41,421 nt of DNA from a virus. Positions 34,301 through 40,762 of this stretch are shown here, piece after piece. The DNA is taken from the IMG/VR virus record IMGVR_UViG_3300032313_001231, positions 1 to 41,421 of that record; one strand, given 5' to 3'. How positions within the stretch are numbered: position 1 is the first letter of the stretch; every line of letters starts with the position of its first letter. The position numbers were made by a program, and so were the translations under genes. A model generated the notes under the pieces. It saw only the letters and a list, made by a program, of their open reading frames with translations. It was not told the origin of the DNA and searched no databases.

Positions 34301-34465
34301 GCAGCAGACGAGCATTCTCACTTTGTTTCTATGCTTTATGGATACGATGGAGTTGACCATTTAGGAAATGACCCAGTTATCTGGTTCAACAGAGGCGCTT
34401 TTGCTATCGTTGACGAAGCAATGACATTATCTGAAATAAAAGAACTAGCAAAGGCAAAGGTGTAA
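31322..34465 (+). CDS. 1047-aa multidomain protein with calcium-loop module and ART-like C-terminus
   Basis: The N-terminal 240 residues are alpha/beta and unrecognised. The DPKAWDGDGDG module follows at about 250-282, then a repeat-rich Pro/Arg linker, the variant linker motif FASRS at 409-413, and long charged helices (KIRPGKDK... and a Lys/Arg-rich zone at about 690-720). The C-terminal 300 residues contain FISQGW-like NAEFLISQGW, then GAVYGPGEYWSRPDGGWDGY, GTLALISPDARVQTI and, near the end, NDPVIWFNRGAFAIVDEA. 'G-x-G-x-Y-[WF]-S...A-L-x-P-x-A-R-V...VLNRGA' is the run I associate with ADP-ribosyltransferase-like domains of phage head proteins, although the catalytic residues are not proved. 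It overlaps both neighbours closely. Confidence 0.65.
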   Translation: MKKISTLFDALRNEKFAIAVQDEYGVKYYGYEGQGKEWAQWANSVESKSLEDSQVPSGIIQGPYKNVSDEEIKSLIVSFGYGKNSDSNFVKSKSYSHSVSIKFKTNSLVPEVMDTPIGYFLTSQYASSVTYKCLSMRHFIKEGSFLHEARANNYAFNFNKSMYNAAPNSQQNKSLRQRTDLNVGRSSERRIGIKLKSFINNTSSERTIVGIVGSMETKSIENDLEIKGIGDTIGSGSRIARRAGRAATVNFDPKAWDGDGDGIVQEGTPFQRPAIPGVNDRATGGDVDVSAAMRAWIKNTPLRSTSSSPKPPSGRRMTTAPGTPPARRVMTTAPGTPPKRRAMTTAPGTPPKRTVMTNTSAPKPPAPRKPGAQPRIEKPKVSSPRPPAQSRSVSKRVGEARAQRQVEGFASRSGKSKAKIRPGKDKAQETDGAIFESLDDAQKQTVIENLKLRYQEIQDMVKENVPGESQYDESWFTTFLRKSKKKGFVRTDADGKPLSEKSRISGELFESLRLNIGDLIPEVQDEIDKITLDLKTETRPTEIKKLTNQVKELESELKFYNETLEDLQVFDAMYETDDYSLIEQLSPESRSRAFARTVGRQKIKPSAKASKEKTYDYKDPFEGQQLPKEISFKEPSSFFETTRTYSKSKRAIIGTKKSNKLEEFRKRVLENAEAAKEKRELRKARRGRAIGIGGKRTGPSRREEARRKLRRAGRKIKRKFSGAPTEADIQKEINATKDANPTVFGNGKGGKPKINAASIKILSALRRSKTDKDEDGVDLTEGQKGQNAGGRLGNMWNAQGYNGLAEQITQEDAEFLISQGWKPIKRGHGMPKPPNNNREGAIGYIDDYINDPDRFVTGEGGAVYGPGEYWSRPDGGWDGYLAEGMGTLALISPDARVQTIEQSGNLAREHRKAWTKVGIALSGIGGGNISAKDMDPQDLVKELKAALAKDFTDGDPFWSSEVGEVMSQFFSFMESATPGERQQIWNAMQYLLEAADEHSHFVSMLYGYDGVDHLGNDPVIWFNRGAFAIVDEAMTLSEIKELAKAKV
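32069..32167 (+). repeat. DGDGDG calcium-loop module, copy 2
   Basis: The protein reads NFDPKAWDGDGDG then VQEGTPFQRPAIPGVNDR, identical to copy 1 over the second half. The DNA of the two copies differs at many third positions, so this is an old shared domain, not a recent duplication. Confidence 0.8.
32270..32400 (+). repeat. 39-bp imperfect tandem repeat (MTTAPGTPPxRRx)
   Basis: Three 39-base units begin at 32270, 32309 and 32348, with a diverged fourth from 32387. Each encodes the 13-residue unit MTTAPGTPPARRV or a close variant. It forms a Pro/Thr/Arg linker directly after the calcium-loop module. Confidence 0.85.
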
Positions 34466-34467
34466 AC

Positions 34468-34839
34468 ATGAGCGATGAATTTATGGAAAAACACAAAGAG
34501 TATTCTCTTTATCTTGATTACCCTCCTTTTTCTACGTCTAGAAAAAAAACTGAAGAATACGCAGGGGATTGCAAGAAAGAAATTAACAGAATATTTTCTT
34601 TATCGGACGAGGAAAAAGAAGATGCAAGAATGTTTTCAACAGTTGCTGCCAAGTGGGCCGATGACCTTGATGAAGCGCGCCTGTATCAAAAAAGGTACGG
34701 CGACAGTATTAAAGGGAAAGAAGAAGCCCAAAAAGTAGTTTACGAAATGGAAGGCAGAATAGAAGCAATCAAAAATCACACAGATGAAGATGTTTACACC
34801 CCATACGGACGTGCACACCTGTTTGACCTGAACGACTGA
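34468..34839 (+). CDS. 123-aa helical protein of unknown function
   Basis: The start lies two bases after the preceding stop. The chain is charged and helical: KHKEYSLYLDYPPFSTSRKK, then YAGDCKKEINRIFSLSDEEK and AKWADDLDEARLYQKRYGDS, and a C-terminal YTPYGRAHLFDLND. No family was recognised. It sits between two giant effector-type genes, so it could be a partner or antitoxin-like protein, but no direct sign supports this. Confidence 0.62.
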   Translation: MSDEFMEKHKEYSLYLDYPPFSTSRKKTEEYAGDCKKEINRIFSLSDEEKEDARMFSTVAAKWADDLDEARLYQKRYGDSIKGKEEAQKVVYEMEGRIEAIKNHTDEDVYTPYGRAHLFDLND

Positions 34840-34855
34840 GATTTGACTATCTAAA

Positions 34856-37800
34856 GTGAATAATGAATTTATTTACAAACTGCTTGCAATAAGACAAGCA
34901 TCGAACATGGGTTGTAATGGCGCACACCAAAACACACACGGTGAATGGATTCCATGTTCTTCCATTAAGCAATATCTTTCAATCAATCAGCCCCAATTGG
35001 TTAAATCAAGAACAACAATTCTTGAAATGGAACGCAGGTCTTCTCTTAGAAAGAAAAAAGGGAAGAAAAGAAGAAAAGGGTGGGAAAAACTTCGTGAACG
35101 TGGTGTCGGTGGAATAGATAGCACTCTTGGGGTCGGACTTCATTCTTGGGATGGAAGACAGGGCAGAAATGTCAATTTGATACGGGGTGGAATAATACCG
35201 CCACGAACAAACGGTGCCATGTCTACAAAAACATTAGAAGAAAAAGGCGAACAATACTCTCCTCGTGACAACGACACTGACGTATTTATTGATATTGAAT
35301 CGGCCAGAAGAAGAGCCCGTCAAATTGGATGCATCGGGGTTAGCAGAAGAACGTCAAAATCCGGCAAAGCAGTTTGGATGCCATGCACCAACATGTCCGA
35401 TTACAACAACCTTACTGGCATGTCTGCTTTAGGAAAATTAAATCAAGAAAAACGAACACAATCAATAGTGAGAACTATATTGTCGAACGAACTAAAGAAA
35501 AGAAAAAAGAGTCTTGTAGAAGAGATACTCGGCAAAGCAATAGGACCAAAAATATCTGGGATTTCAAGATTTGCAGCAAGAAGTATCACTCAAAGATTTG
35601 ACCCCAAAGCAGAGGACGGGGATGGCGACGGAACCCTGCAGGATGGAACTACGTTCGAAAGACCCAATGTTCCTAATGTTCCAAAACTTGAACCCGCAAG
35701 AGAAACACCAGTTTCTAAATCGACCATATCTGCTGTTGGTAAATGGTTTAAATCAACCAGTAGTTCGGATAGGGAAAAGTTAACTGGAGGTTCAATAGAA
35801 GATTTCGGTGCAAGAGCAAGAAGCACAAGAGGTTTTGCCTCTTCTTCAAAACCTCCTCAAAAAGAATCTGTAAAAATTGAAGGTGTAGAAAACCCAGATG
35901 CCTCAGACACGAATCCATTCAGAAATTTGGGTGGCAGAAAAATGGGAGAAATAATTAGAGGTCTCGTTAAGCCGTCCAATAAAAACAAAAAAAAGAGAAC
36001 CACTTATCTGATTGGAGGAACAACCGGAGGTGGTAAATCAACAGTTCTTGACGACCACCTCGTTGTTCAGGGGCTTGTTCCATCAAGAGAAGAATCTGCT
36101 CATGTTGACCCAGATTTTATAAAACTTGGATTGCCCGGATACAACGATGGTGCAGGAGCGTCGATGGTTCACGATGAGTCACTCAGGTCTGCTCAACGGA
36201 CCATGGATGACGCAAGACAGGAAGGAATGGACGTTGTTGCTACTGGTGCTGGCTCAACAAGGCAGCGAGCGATGATTGCTCAGGCTAGACAAAACGGCGA
36301 CAGGGTTGTTGCCCACTGGGTGCATATTCCGGCAGAAGAAGCATCAAGAAGAATGAAGGAAAGACAGAAGGAAACTGGAAGAACAATACCTGACCAATCA
36401 AGTCATTTTGCCAACTCCATACCAAGAATGGTTTCTGACGCAACAGCCAATGGCGAGGTTGACGAGTTTTATATTTGGGATAACAATGTAGAAAAAGGTA
36501 AACCTCCAAGATTGATTGCATCTTTTAAAGATGGAAAATTAGAAATATTGGACCAAGAAAAACTTGACGAGTTTATGAAAGGTAACAAACTTTCTCCAAA
36601 AGCAAGAGAAGGAGATGTTCTTTCTGATGGAGAACTGGAAGCATTAAAAGAATCAGACGAGTTCTTGGGTACTACTTCTAGTTCAAAACCTAAAAAGGGC
36701 GGAAGGTATACACCGCCCAAAAATGCACCACAAAATAAACCATCTTCTCCGCTACCTGGCGCTCCAGGAGCAGTTCCGCCACCCGGTATTCCAGGAGCAG
36801 TTCCGCCACCCGGTATTCCAGGAGCAGTAGGAACTACGAATCAAGGCGCTATCGGTGCACGTAGTCCTTTTGGTGAAGACCCAGGTATGGGAATCAATAC
36901 GTCCCTATCTCAGATACAGGACATAGATAAAATAATAGAAGACCGTGTACTTGCTTTTGTTGCAAAACTAACTGACAGACTTACAAAAAAACGAGACGGT
37001 TCTCCTAAAGACCCACTCGGTTACGTAATAAAAAAACTTGCAAAAACGTTGCAAGGAAGTTCATACGCACGAGAAGAATCAATTGGTGGAAGAGAAGGCC
37101 CAGCGGCACCAATTTCAATATCACGCTTTTCACTAAAGGGACAACTTGACACACCAGAAGGTATTGCAAAAGTAGTAAAAAATTTTGTTCCAATTAGAAA
37201 AAATTCGGAAACGGATGATGATTTTGCTTCAAGACTTTTTGAAACAATACCTATTTTAAGGTATACGTTAATTTCCGGTAGACAAGATGGAGAAAGTCAG
37301 TTAAAAGATTTACTACAAAGAATTGGATATGACCCAGTTGAACAAAAAAATCTAAGAAAAATCTTGCAAGAAGAACTGACAAATAACAAAGCATTTAGGG
37401 AACTTGTTGAAGAATTTGGTCTTCCAATGTTTATTGGCGGCAACGGTATGCCCGACGGTCAACCAATGGGGGGCACTTCCGGTTACCATACTGCAGGTGC
37501 CGGTTTGGTTGTAATGAGTAAAGACCATGTTAAGAAGGGTAGTCACGAATCGATAGGGTCAACCCTTGAAAAACCAAAATTTGACACTCTTCAAGAAACG
37601 CTTAGACACGAGTGGTTTCATTATCTAGATGCAGTATTTATGGCTTCTGACTCAAAAACACTTGACGTTAGAAAACAGGTATACCTTGCAGGACTAACGG
37701 AACTAGCAAAAGACCCAGAGTCTGTTGTTAGAAAAATTATTGGCGGTAAAGATTTGCCTAAGTATTTAGAAGAAAGAATATTAGGCTCCCTAAGTCGGGA

Positions 37801-38233
37801 GATTAGAAAGGCCTATCCTGGGTGGAGTGAAGACAAGGTAAGAGTAGAAGCAATGGAATTTTTCTCTAAAGAATTGAAAGAACGAAGAGCGGAGTTTGTA
37901 GCACAATTAAATGACACCATAGACGGCATTTTGTTTGACGAAGACATGATTGATGAAATACTCAGGGACAGGGGTGGGGTCTTTGATGCAATTGCAGGAA
38001 AATATTCTGAGTATGCCAGGTTTGGTCTTCATGAACTCATAGCAGAGGTTGGAAGAATGATTACATCAACTCCGGCAGAAAGAGCAAATCCAAACAATAA
38101 TATTGGAAAAATAGATGATTCCACCGTTGATTTACTGGAATCACTATTCCCATCTATCGGTAGGTCTCAGTGGTTAAATATTATTAGAATTTCTTACCCT
38201 GGAATCCAGATAAAAGTTTTGAGGAACAAATGA
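34856..38233 (+). CDS. 1125-aa multidomain protein: zeta-toxin-like kinase plus zincin
   Basis: The start is GTG at 34856, directly after an in-frame stop, with a weak ribosome site. Two paired-cysteine motifs (GCNGAHQNTHGEWIPCSS and GCIGVSRRTSKSGKAVWMPC) occur in the first 180 residues, followed by the calcium-loop module at about 247-275 and one FASSS linker at 327. A zeta-toxin-like kinase spans about 380-555: Walker A G387-GTTGGGKST396, AHVDPDFIKLGLPGY, and HWVHIPAEEASRRMKER. Zeta toxins phosphorylate UDP-amino sugars or nucleotides. After a PG-rich linker comes a zincin-like metallopeptidase with H918-E-W-F-H922 and a later LHELIAEVGR, a possible third-ligand helix. The order suggests an injected multi-effector protein. 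Confidence 0.8.
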   Translation: MNNEFIYKLLAIRQASNMGCNGAHQNTHGEWIPCSSIKQYLSINQPQLVKSRTTILEMERRSSLRKKKGKKRRKGWEKLRERGVGGIDSTLGVGLHSWDGRQGRNVNLIRGGIIPPRTNGAMSTKTLEEKGEQYSPRDNDTDVFIDIESARRRARQIGCIGVSRRTSKSGKAVWMPCTNMSDYNNLTGMSALGKLNQEKRTQSIVRTILSNELKKRKKSLVEEILGKAIGPKISGISRFAARSITQRFDPKAEDGDGDGTLQDGTTFERPNVPNVPKLEPARETPVSKSTISAVGKWFKSTSSSDREKLTGGSIEDFGARARSTRGFASSSKPPQKESVKIEGVENPDASDTNPFRNLGGRKMGEIIRGLVKPSNKNKKKRTTYLIGGTTGGGKSTVLDDHLVVQGLVPSREESAHVDPDFIKLGLPGYNDGAGASMVHDESLRSAQRTMDDARQEGMDVVATGAGSTRQRAMIAQARQNGDRVVAHWVHIPAEEASRRMKERQKETGRTIPDQSSHFANSIPRMVSDATANGEVDEFYIWDNNVEKGKPPRLIASFKDGKLEILDQEKLDEFMKGNKLSPKAREGDVLSDGELEALKESDEFLGTTSSSKPKKGGRYTPPKNAPQNKPSSPLPGAPGAVPPPGIPGAVPPPGIPGAVGTTNQGAIGARSPFGEDPGMGINTSLSQIQDIDKIIEDRVLAFVAKLTDRLTKKRDGSPKDPLGYVIKKLAKTLQGSSYAREESIGGREGPAAPISISRFSLKGQLDTPEGIAKVVKNFVPIRKNSETDDDFASRLFETIPILRYTLISGRQDGESQLKDLLQRIGYDPVEQKNLRKILQEELTNNKAFRELVEEFGLPMFIGGNGMPDGQPMGGTSGYHTAGAGLVVMSKDHVKKGSHESIGSTLEKPKFDTLQETLRHEWFHYLDAVFMASDSKTLDVRKQVYLAGLTELAKDPESVVRKIIGGKDLPKYLEERILGSLSREIRKAYPGWSEDKVRVEAMEFFSKELKERRAEFVAQLNDTIDGILFDEDMIDEILRDRGGVFDAIAGKYSEYARFGLHELIAEVGRMITSTPAERANPNNNIGKIDDSTVDLLESLFPSIGRSQWLNIIRISYPGIQIKVLRNK
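35594..35680 (+). repeat. DGDGDG calcium-loop module, copy 3 (diverged)
   Basis: The protein reads RFDPKAEDGDGDG then LQDGTTFERPNVPNV. The acidic loop and the E/D-G-T-x-F-x-RP signature are kept, while several flanking residues differ from copies 1 and 2. Confidence 0.75.
36767..36828 (+). repeat. 27-bp exact tandem repeat (collagen-like GAVPPPGIP)
   Basis: Two identical 27-base units (36767-36793 and 36794-36820) and eight bases of a third encode GAVPPPGIP. It forms the linker between the zeta-like and zincin parts of the 1125-aa protein. The exact DNA identity indicates recent slippage or duplication. Confidence 0.9.
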
Positions 38234-38472
38234 CATCATTAAATTCAAAAGCAACATCTTCTGACATAAAGAAGATGAAAATTAACGAACTTGAACGTAT
38301 TATTGCTGCTTTAAGGGCTACGGGTCAAGACGAAGAAGCCGAAGAGTTAGAGGAAATTAAGCCAACCATTGATGGATTAATTGAAGATTTATACAGTTTA
38401 GTTGACAACGAGCCAGACGAAATAATCAAAAAACTCTTTGGTTCACGAATTTCCAAATTAGACAAACCTTAG
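38230..38472 (+). CDS. 80-aa helical protein before the major capsid gene
   Basis: It starts at an ATGA overlap with the preceding gene. The sequence is acidic and helical (INELERIIAALRATGQDEEAEE, then TIDGLIEDLYSLVDNEPDEI). No family was recognised. The 125 bases after it carry the putative capsid promoter and leader. A small assembly chaperone is possible. Confidence 0.62.
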   Translation: MTSLNSKATSSDIKKMKINELERIIAALRATGQDEEAEELEEIKPTIDGLIEDLYSLVDNEPDEIIKKLFGSRISKLDKP

Positions 38473-38492
38473 GAATAATTACAATACTTACA
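38459..38492 (+). promoter_or_regulatory. Putative promoter upstream of the major capsid gene
   Basis: TAGACA (38459-38464) is one base from the -35 consensus. It is followed by TACAAT (38480-38485) or AATACT (38483-38488) as the -10. The stretch GAATAAT-TACAATACT closely matches the minus-strand element GAATAATGTACAATACT upstream of the 120-aa gene, and ATACTTACA (38484-38492) repeats 20508-20516. Transcripts would have a leader of about 100 bases before the capsid ATG. Confidence 0.45.
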
Positions 38493-38597
38493 CCATGAAC
38501 ACCACAAATAGCGTTATTATTTCTCAATAGGGCTTGGTGCTTACCTGGGCCGTCCAACTAATAAACAAAAACCAATTCCAACCAGGAGAAAAATACA

Positions 38598-39962
38598 ATG
38601 TCAGACCAAGCAAGACTTTCAGAATTGCAATCTGCCCTTCGCGCCAAGATGGCCGATAACAAGGCAATTGCAGACTCGTTCCGTGTAGAAGACGGAACCG
38701 TTGTTGTTTCAGCACAACAAAAATCAGCATTCGACAAAAACATGTCAGATATCAAGGAAATCAAGAGCCTTATTGAAGGCGTTGAAGCAATGAACACAAT
38801 TGAGCAGTGGGGTTCGCAAGCACCAACTGAATCAGTTGCTGTTGCCGCTGCTGCAGGCTACTCAGTAAAGGGACTCGGAAGAAACACCAGCATTGGTGAC
38901 CTTTTCCTTGCATCCACAGAATTCAAGAGCCTTCAGAATGGTAAGAACGGTGCAAACATGGTTTCACCTTTCCAGATTCAGGCTTCTTTGACAACCGGCA
39001 TGCGCTTCAAGGATGTCTTTTCAGACCTTCCAGGCGGCGTAGGCAGCGGAACGATGGGACACGGCGCAGATGCAATCTTCGGCGGCGTTCAGCGTGACCC
39101 AATGGTAATGCCACCACAGCGCATCAAGCGCGTTCGTGACTTGTTCCCAGCACGCACCACAACTGCTGCTGTTATTGAATACTTCCGTATGCTTGGCTTC
39201 ACAATGCCAGGCGGCGGAACAAACAATGCTGGAACAGTTCCTGAGCGCAATGCAGCAGGTTCAGCATTCGGTTCAAAGCCACAGTCTTCAATGGTATTCG
39301 AAGGCCACCAGGCCCCAGTACGTACCATTGCTCACTGGGAAGCAGCACACCGTAACGTCCTTGCAGACGAGCCACAGTTGCGTTCAATCATCGACAACGA
39401 ATTGATGTACGGTCTCCGTCTTCAAGAAGATGCACAAATCCTCAACGGTGACGGTCAAGGCGAAAACCTTACTGGTGTTCTTCAGACTTCAGGTATCCAG
39501 AACTACTCATGGTCGTCAGGCGCATACTCTGCAACAGCAGGAATGTCAGACACCAAGGCTGACGCAATCCGTCGTGCCGCTACTCTGGCGTTCTTGGCTT
39601 ACTACGAGCCATCTGGTGTTGTAATGCACCCGAACGACTGGGAAGACATTGAGTTGACCAAGGACGGCAATGGCCAGTATCTCGTTGCAGTTTCAGTTGC
39701 AATGGGTGGCGAGCCAAAGGTATGGCGTTTGCCAATCGTTGAAACTCCTGCAATTCCAGAAGGAACAGCCCTTGTCGGCGCGTTCGGTACTGGTGCTCAG
39801 TTGTATGACCGCGAACAAGCAAACATTCGTATCAGCGAACAGCATGCTGACTTCTTCGTACGCAACGCAATCGTTGTGCTCGCAGAACAGCGCCTCGCTC
39901 TTGCGGTAAAGCGCCCAGAGTCATTCGTCAAAGTATCATTTGACGCTGCTCCATCAGCCTAA
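38598..39962 (+). CDS. Major capsid protein (HK97 fold)
   Basis: This encodes 454 residues with ACCAGGAG upstream. Residues 1-70 are helical and charged (LSELQSALRAKMADN, then FDKNMSDIKEIKSLIEGVE), the delta/scaffold-like N-terminus usually removed by the prohead protease. The core shows HK97-type elements: RDLFPARTTTAAVIEYFRM, MVFEGHQAPVRTIAHWEAAH, ILNGDGQGENLTGVLQ, VVMHPNDWEDIELTKD and the C-terminal FVRNAIVVLAEQRLALAV. The codons look more regular and GC-richer than in the giant genes, as expected for a highly expressed gene. It is followed at once by a strong terminator. Confidence 0.92.
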   Translation: MSDQARLSELQSALRAKMADNKAIADSFRVEDGTVVVSAQQKSAFDKNMSDIKEIKSLIEGVEAMNTIEQWGSQAPTESVAVAAAAGYSVKGLGRNTSIGDLFLASTEFKSLQNGKNGANMVSPFQIQASLTTGMRFKDVFSDLPGGVGSGTMGHGADAIFGGVQRDPMVMPPQRIKRVRDLFPARTTTAAVIEYFRMLGFTMPGGGTNNAGTVPERNAAGSAFGSKPQSSMVFEGHQAPVRTIAHWEAAHRNVLADEPQLRSIIDNELMYGLRLQEDAQILNGDGQGENLTGVLQTSGIQNYSWSSGAYSATAGMSDTKADAIRRAATLAFLAYYEPSGVVMHPNDWEDIELTKDGNGQYLVAVSVAMGGEPKVWRLPIVETPAIPEGTALVGAFGTGAQLYDREQANIRISEQHADFFVRNAIVVLAEQRLALAVKRPESFVKVSFDAAPSA

Positions 39963-39976
39963 TAACTACTAAGCGG

Positions 39977-40020
39977 AACCCCGCTCATGCCTTCGGGTGT
40001 GGGCGGGGTTTTTGCTTTTT
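39977..40020 (+). terminator. Strong rho-independent terminator with UUCG loop
   Basis: AACCCCGCTCATGCC pairs with its near-complement across a TTCG tetraloop at 39992-39995, giving about 15 pairs including three G-U wobbles. It is followed by TTTTTGCTTTTT. It lies 15 bases after the capsid stop and should end the capsid transcript. Confidence 0.92.
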
Positions 40021-40056
40021 GTGAGACAATTAAAACATGCCACCTTAGGGCTAATC

Positions 40057-40099
40057 CAGGAAATCTCTCGTCCTTGTTTTGAAGGCGGGGGATTTCTTG
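40057..40099 (+). other. Potential RNA stem-loop after the capsid terminator
   Basis: CAGGAAATC (40057-40065) pairs with GATTTCTTG (40091-40099) over nine pairs with one G-U wobble. A second stem CCTT/AAGG lies inside (40072-40075 with 40082-40085). There is no T-run, so it is not a plain terminator. It could be a leader structure or processing site before the small-gene operon. Confidence 0.35.
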
Positions 40100-40136
40100 T
40101 TTAATAGGAGTATCTGGGTCTTTTGTGTTTATGAAC

Positions 40137-40142
40137 TACAAT
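40137..40142 (+). promoter_or_regulatory. TACAAT promoter-like element before the 54-aa gene
   Basis: AACTACAATTTG contains TACAAT ending 28 bases before the ATG at 40171, the same distance as on the minus strand at 3473. It would restart transcription after the capsid terminator. The -35 region is poor. Confidence 0.4.
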
Positions 40143-40170
40143 TTGTTTATGACAAAAGATATTAAGTGTT

Positions 40171-40335
40171 ATGCCTAGAAGAGAAGAAGAAGAGCCTCTG
40201 GATAAATACATCCAGTACGTTAGTAAACTAAGAGGACAACCAGAAGACTTCGAAGATTGGGCTATTGACAACAAGGTCAAACTGCCCCCCAAGAAGAAGA
40301 AAACAGACAAGGAATCATATGACTACCCCGAGTGA
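40171..40335 (+). CDS. 54-residue charged protein
   Basis: The ATG at 40171 opens a frame of 54 residues beginning MPRREEEEPLDKYIQYVSKL, then RGQPEDFEDWAIDNKVKLPP and KKKKTDKESYDYPE. It is charged at both ends with a short amphipathic centre. It overlaps the next gene by 17 bases. No strong ribosome site is visible. It is not recognised, but position after a promoter element and overlap with the next gene support it. Confidence 0.55.
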   Translation: MPRREEEEPLDKYIQYVSKLRGQPEDFEDWAIDNKVKLPPKKKKTDKESYDYPE

Positions 40336-40513
40336 CGAGAGTATGAAGAGCAAAGAGAACTTCAGAAAGTTCATTAAAAACAATTTTGGGACACAAGGTT
40401 TTTCAGAAGAAGAATATTCCGCTTGGCTTGAGAAATCAAAAAATTCAAACCCTGGTGCTAATCCCAACAATCCATGGATTGCTCAGGAAAGAAAAAAAGA
40501 GCGAGAAATTTAA
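40319..40513 (+). CDS. 64-residue protein of unknown function
   Basis: The ATG at 40319 has AAGGA upstream and is preferred to an in-frame ATG 18 codons earlier, which lies in the previous gene. The chain reads DESMKSKENFRKFIKNNFGT, then QGFSEEEYSAWLEKSK and NPNNPWIAQERKKEREI. It is mostly helical and basic at the C-terminus. The stop overlaps the next ATG (TAATG). No family was recognised. Confidence 0.58.
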   Translation: MTTPSDESMKSKENFRKFIKNNFGTQGFSEEEYSAWLEKSKNSNPGANPNNPWIAQERKKEREI

Positions 40514-40761
40514 TGCCTGTATATTCTGAAGACAAAGACAATAATGAGAATGCTAAAAATTCTCAAAAAAAAATTAATGATTCATTAAAAAAGTTTAACG
40601 ATTTTCTACTCATTGCATCCACCTTAGAAGGCGAAGCACCGGTTAGAGATGCATACAAAGCGGTTTTCGGTGTGGACAGACCAGACCTTGACCCCAGCAC
40701 TCCAGAAGGAATGAGAGTAAAGAACAACATGAATGCTTACATGGGGAAAAAAGAAGATTAA
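40513..40761 (+). CDS. 82-residue protein of unknown function
   Basis: The ATG at 40513 overlaps the previous stop as TAATG. The first 30 residues are Asn/Lys-rich, then a helical part follows (KKFNDFLLIASTLEGEAPVR, then DAYKAVFGVDRPDLDPSTPE). It is not recognised. It is co-directional and tightly spaced with the DUF6321-like gene that follows by one base after the stop. Confidence 0.58.
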   Translation: MPVYSEDKDNNENAKNSQKKINDSLKKFNDFLLIASTLEGEAPVRDAYKAVFGVDRPDLDPSTPEGMRVKNNMNAYMGKKED

Positions 40762-40762
40762 A

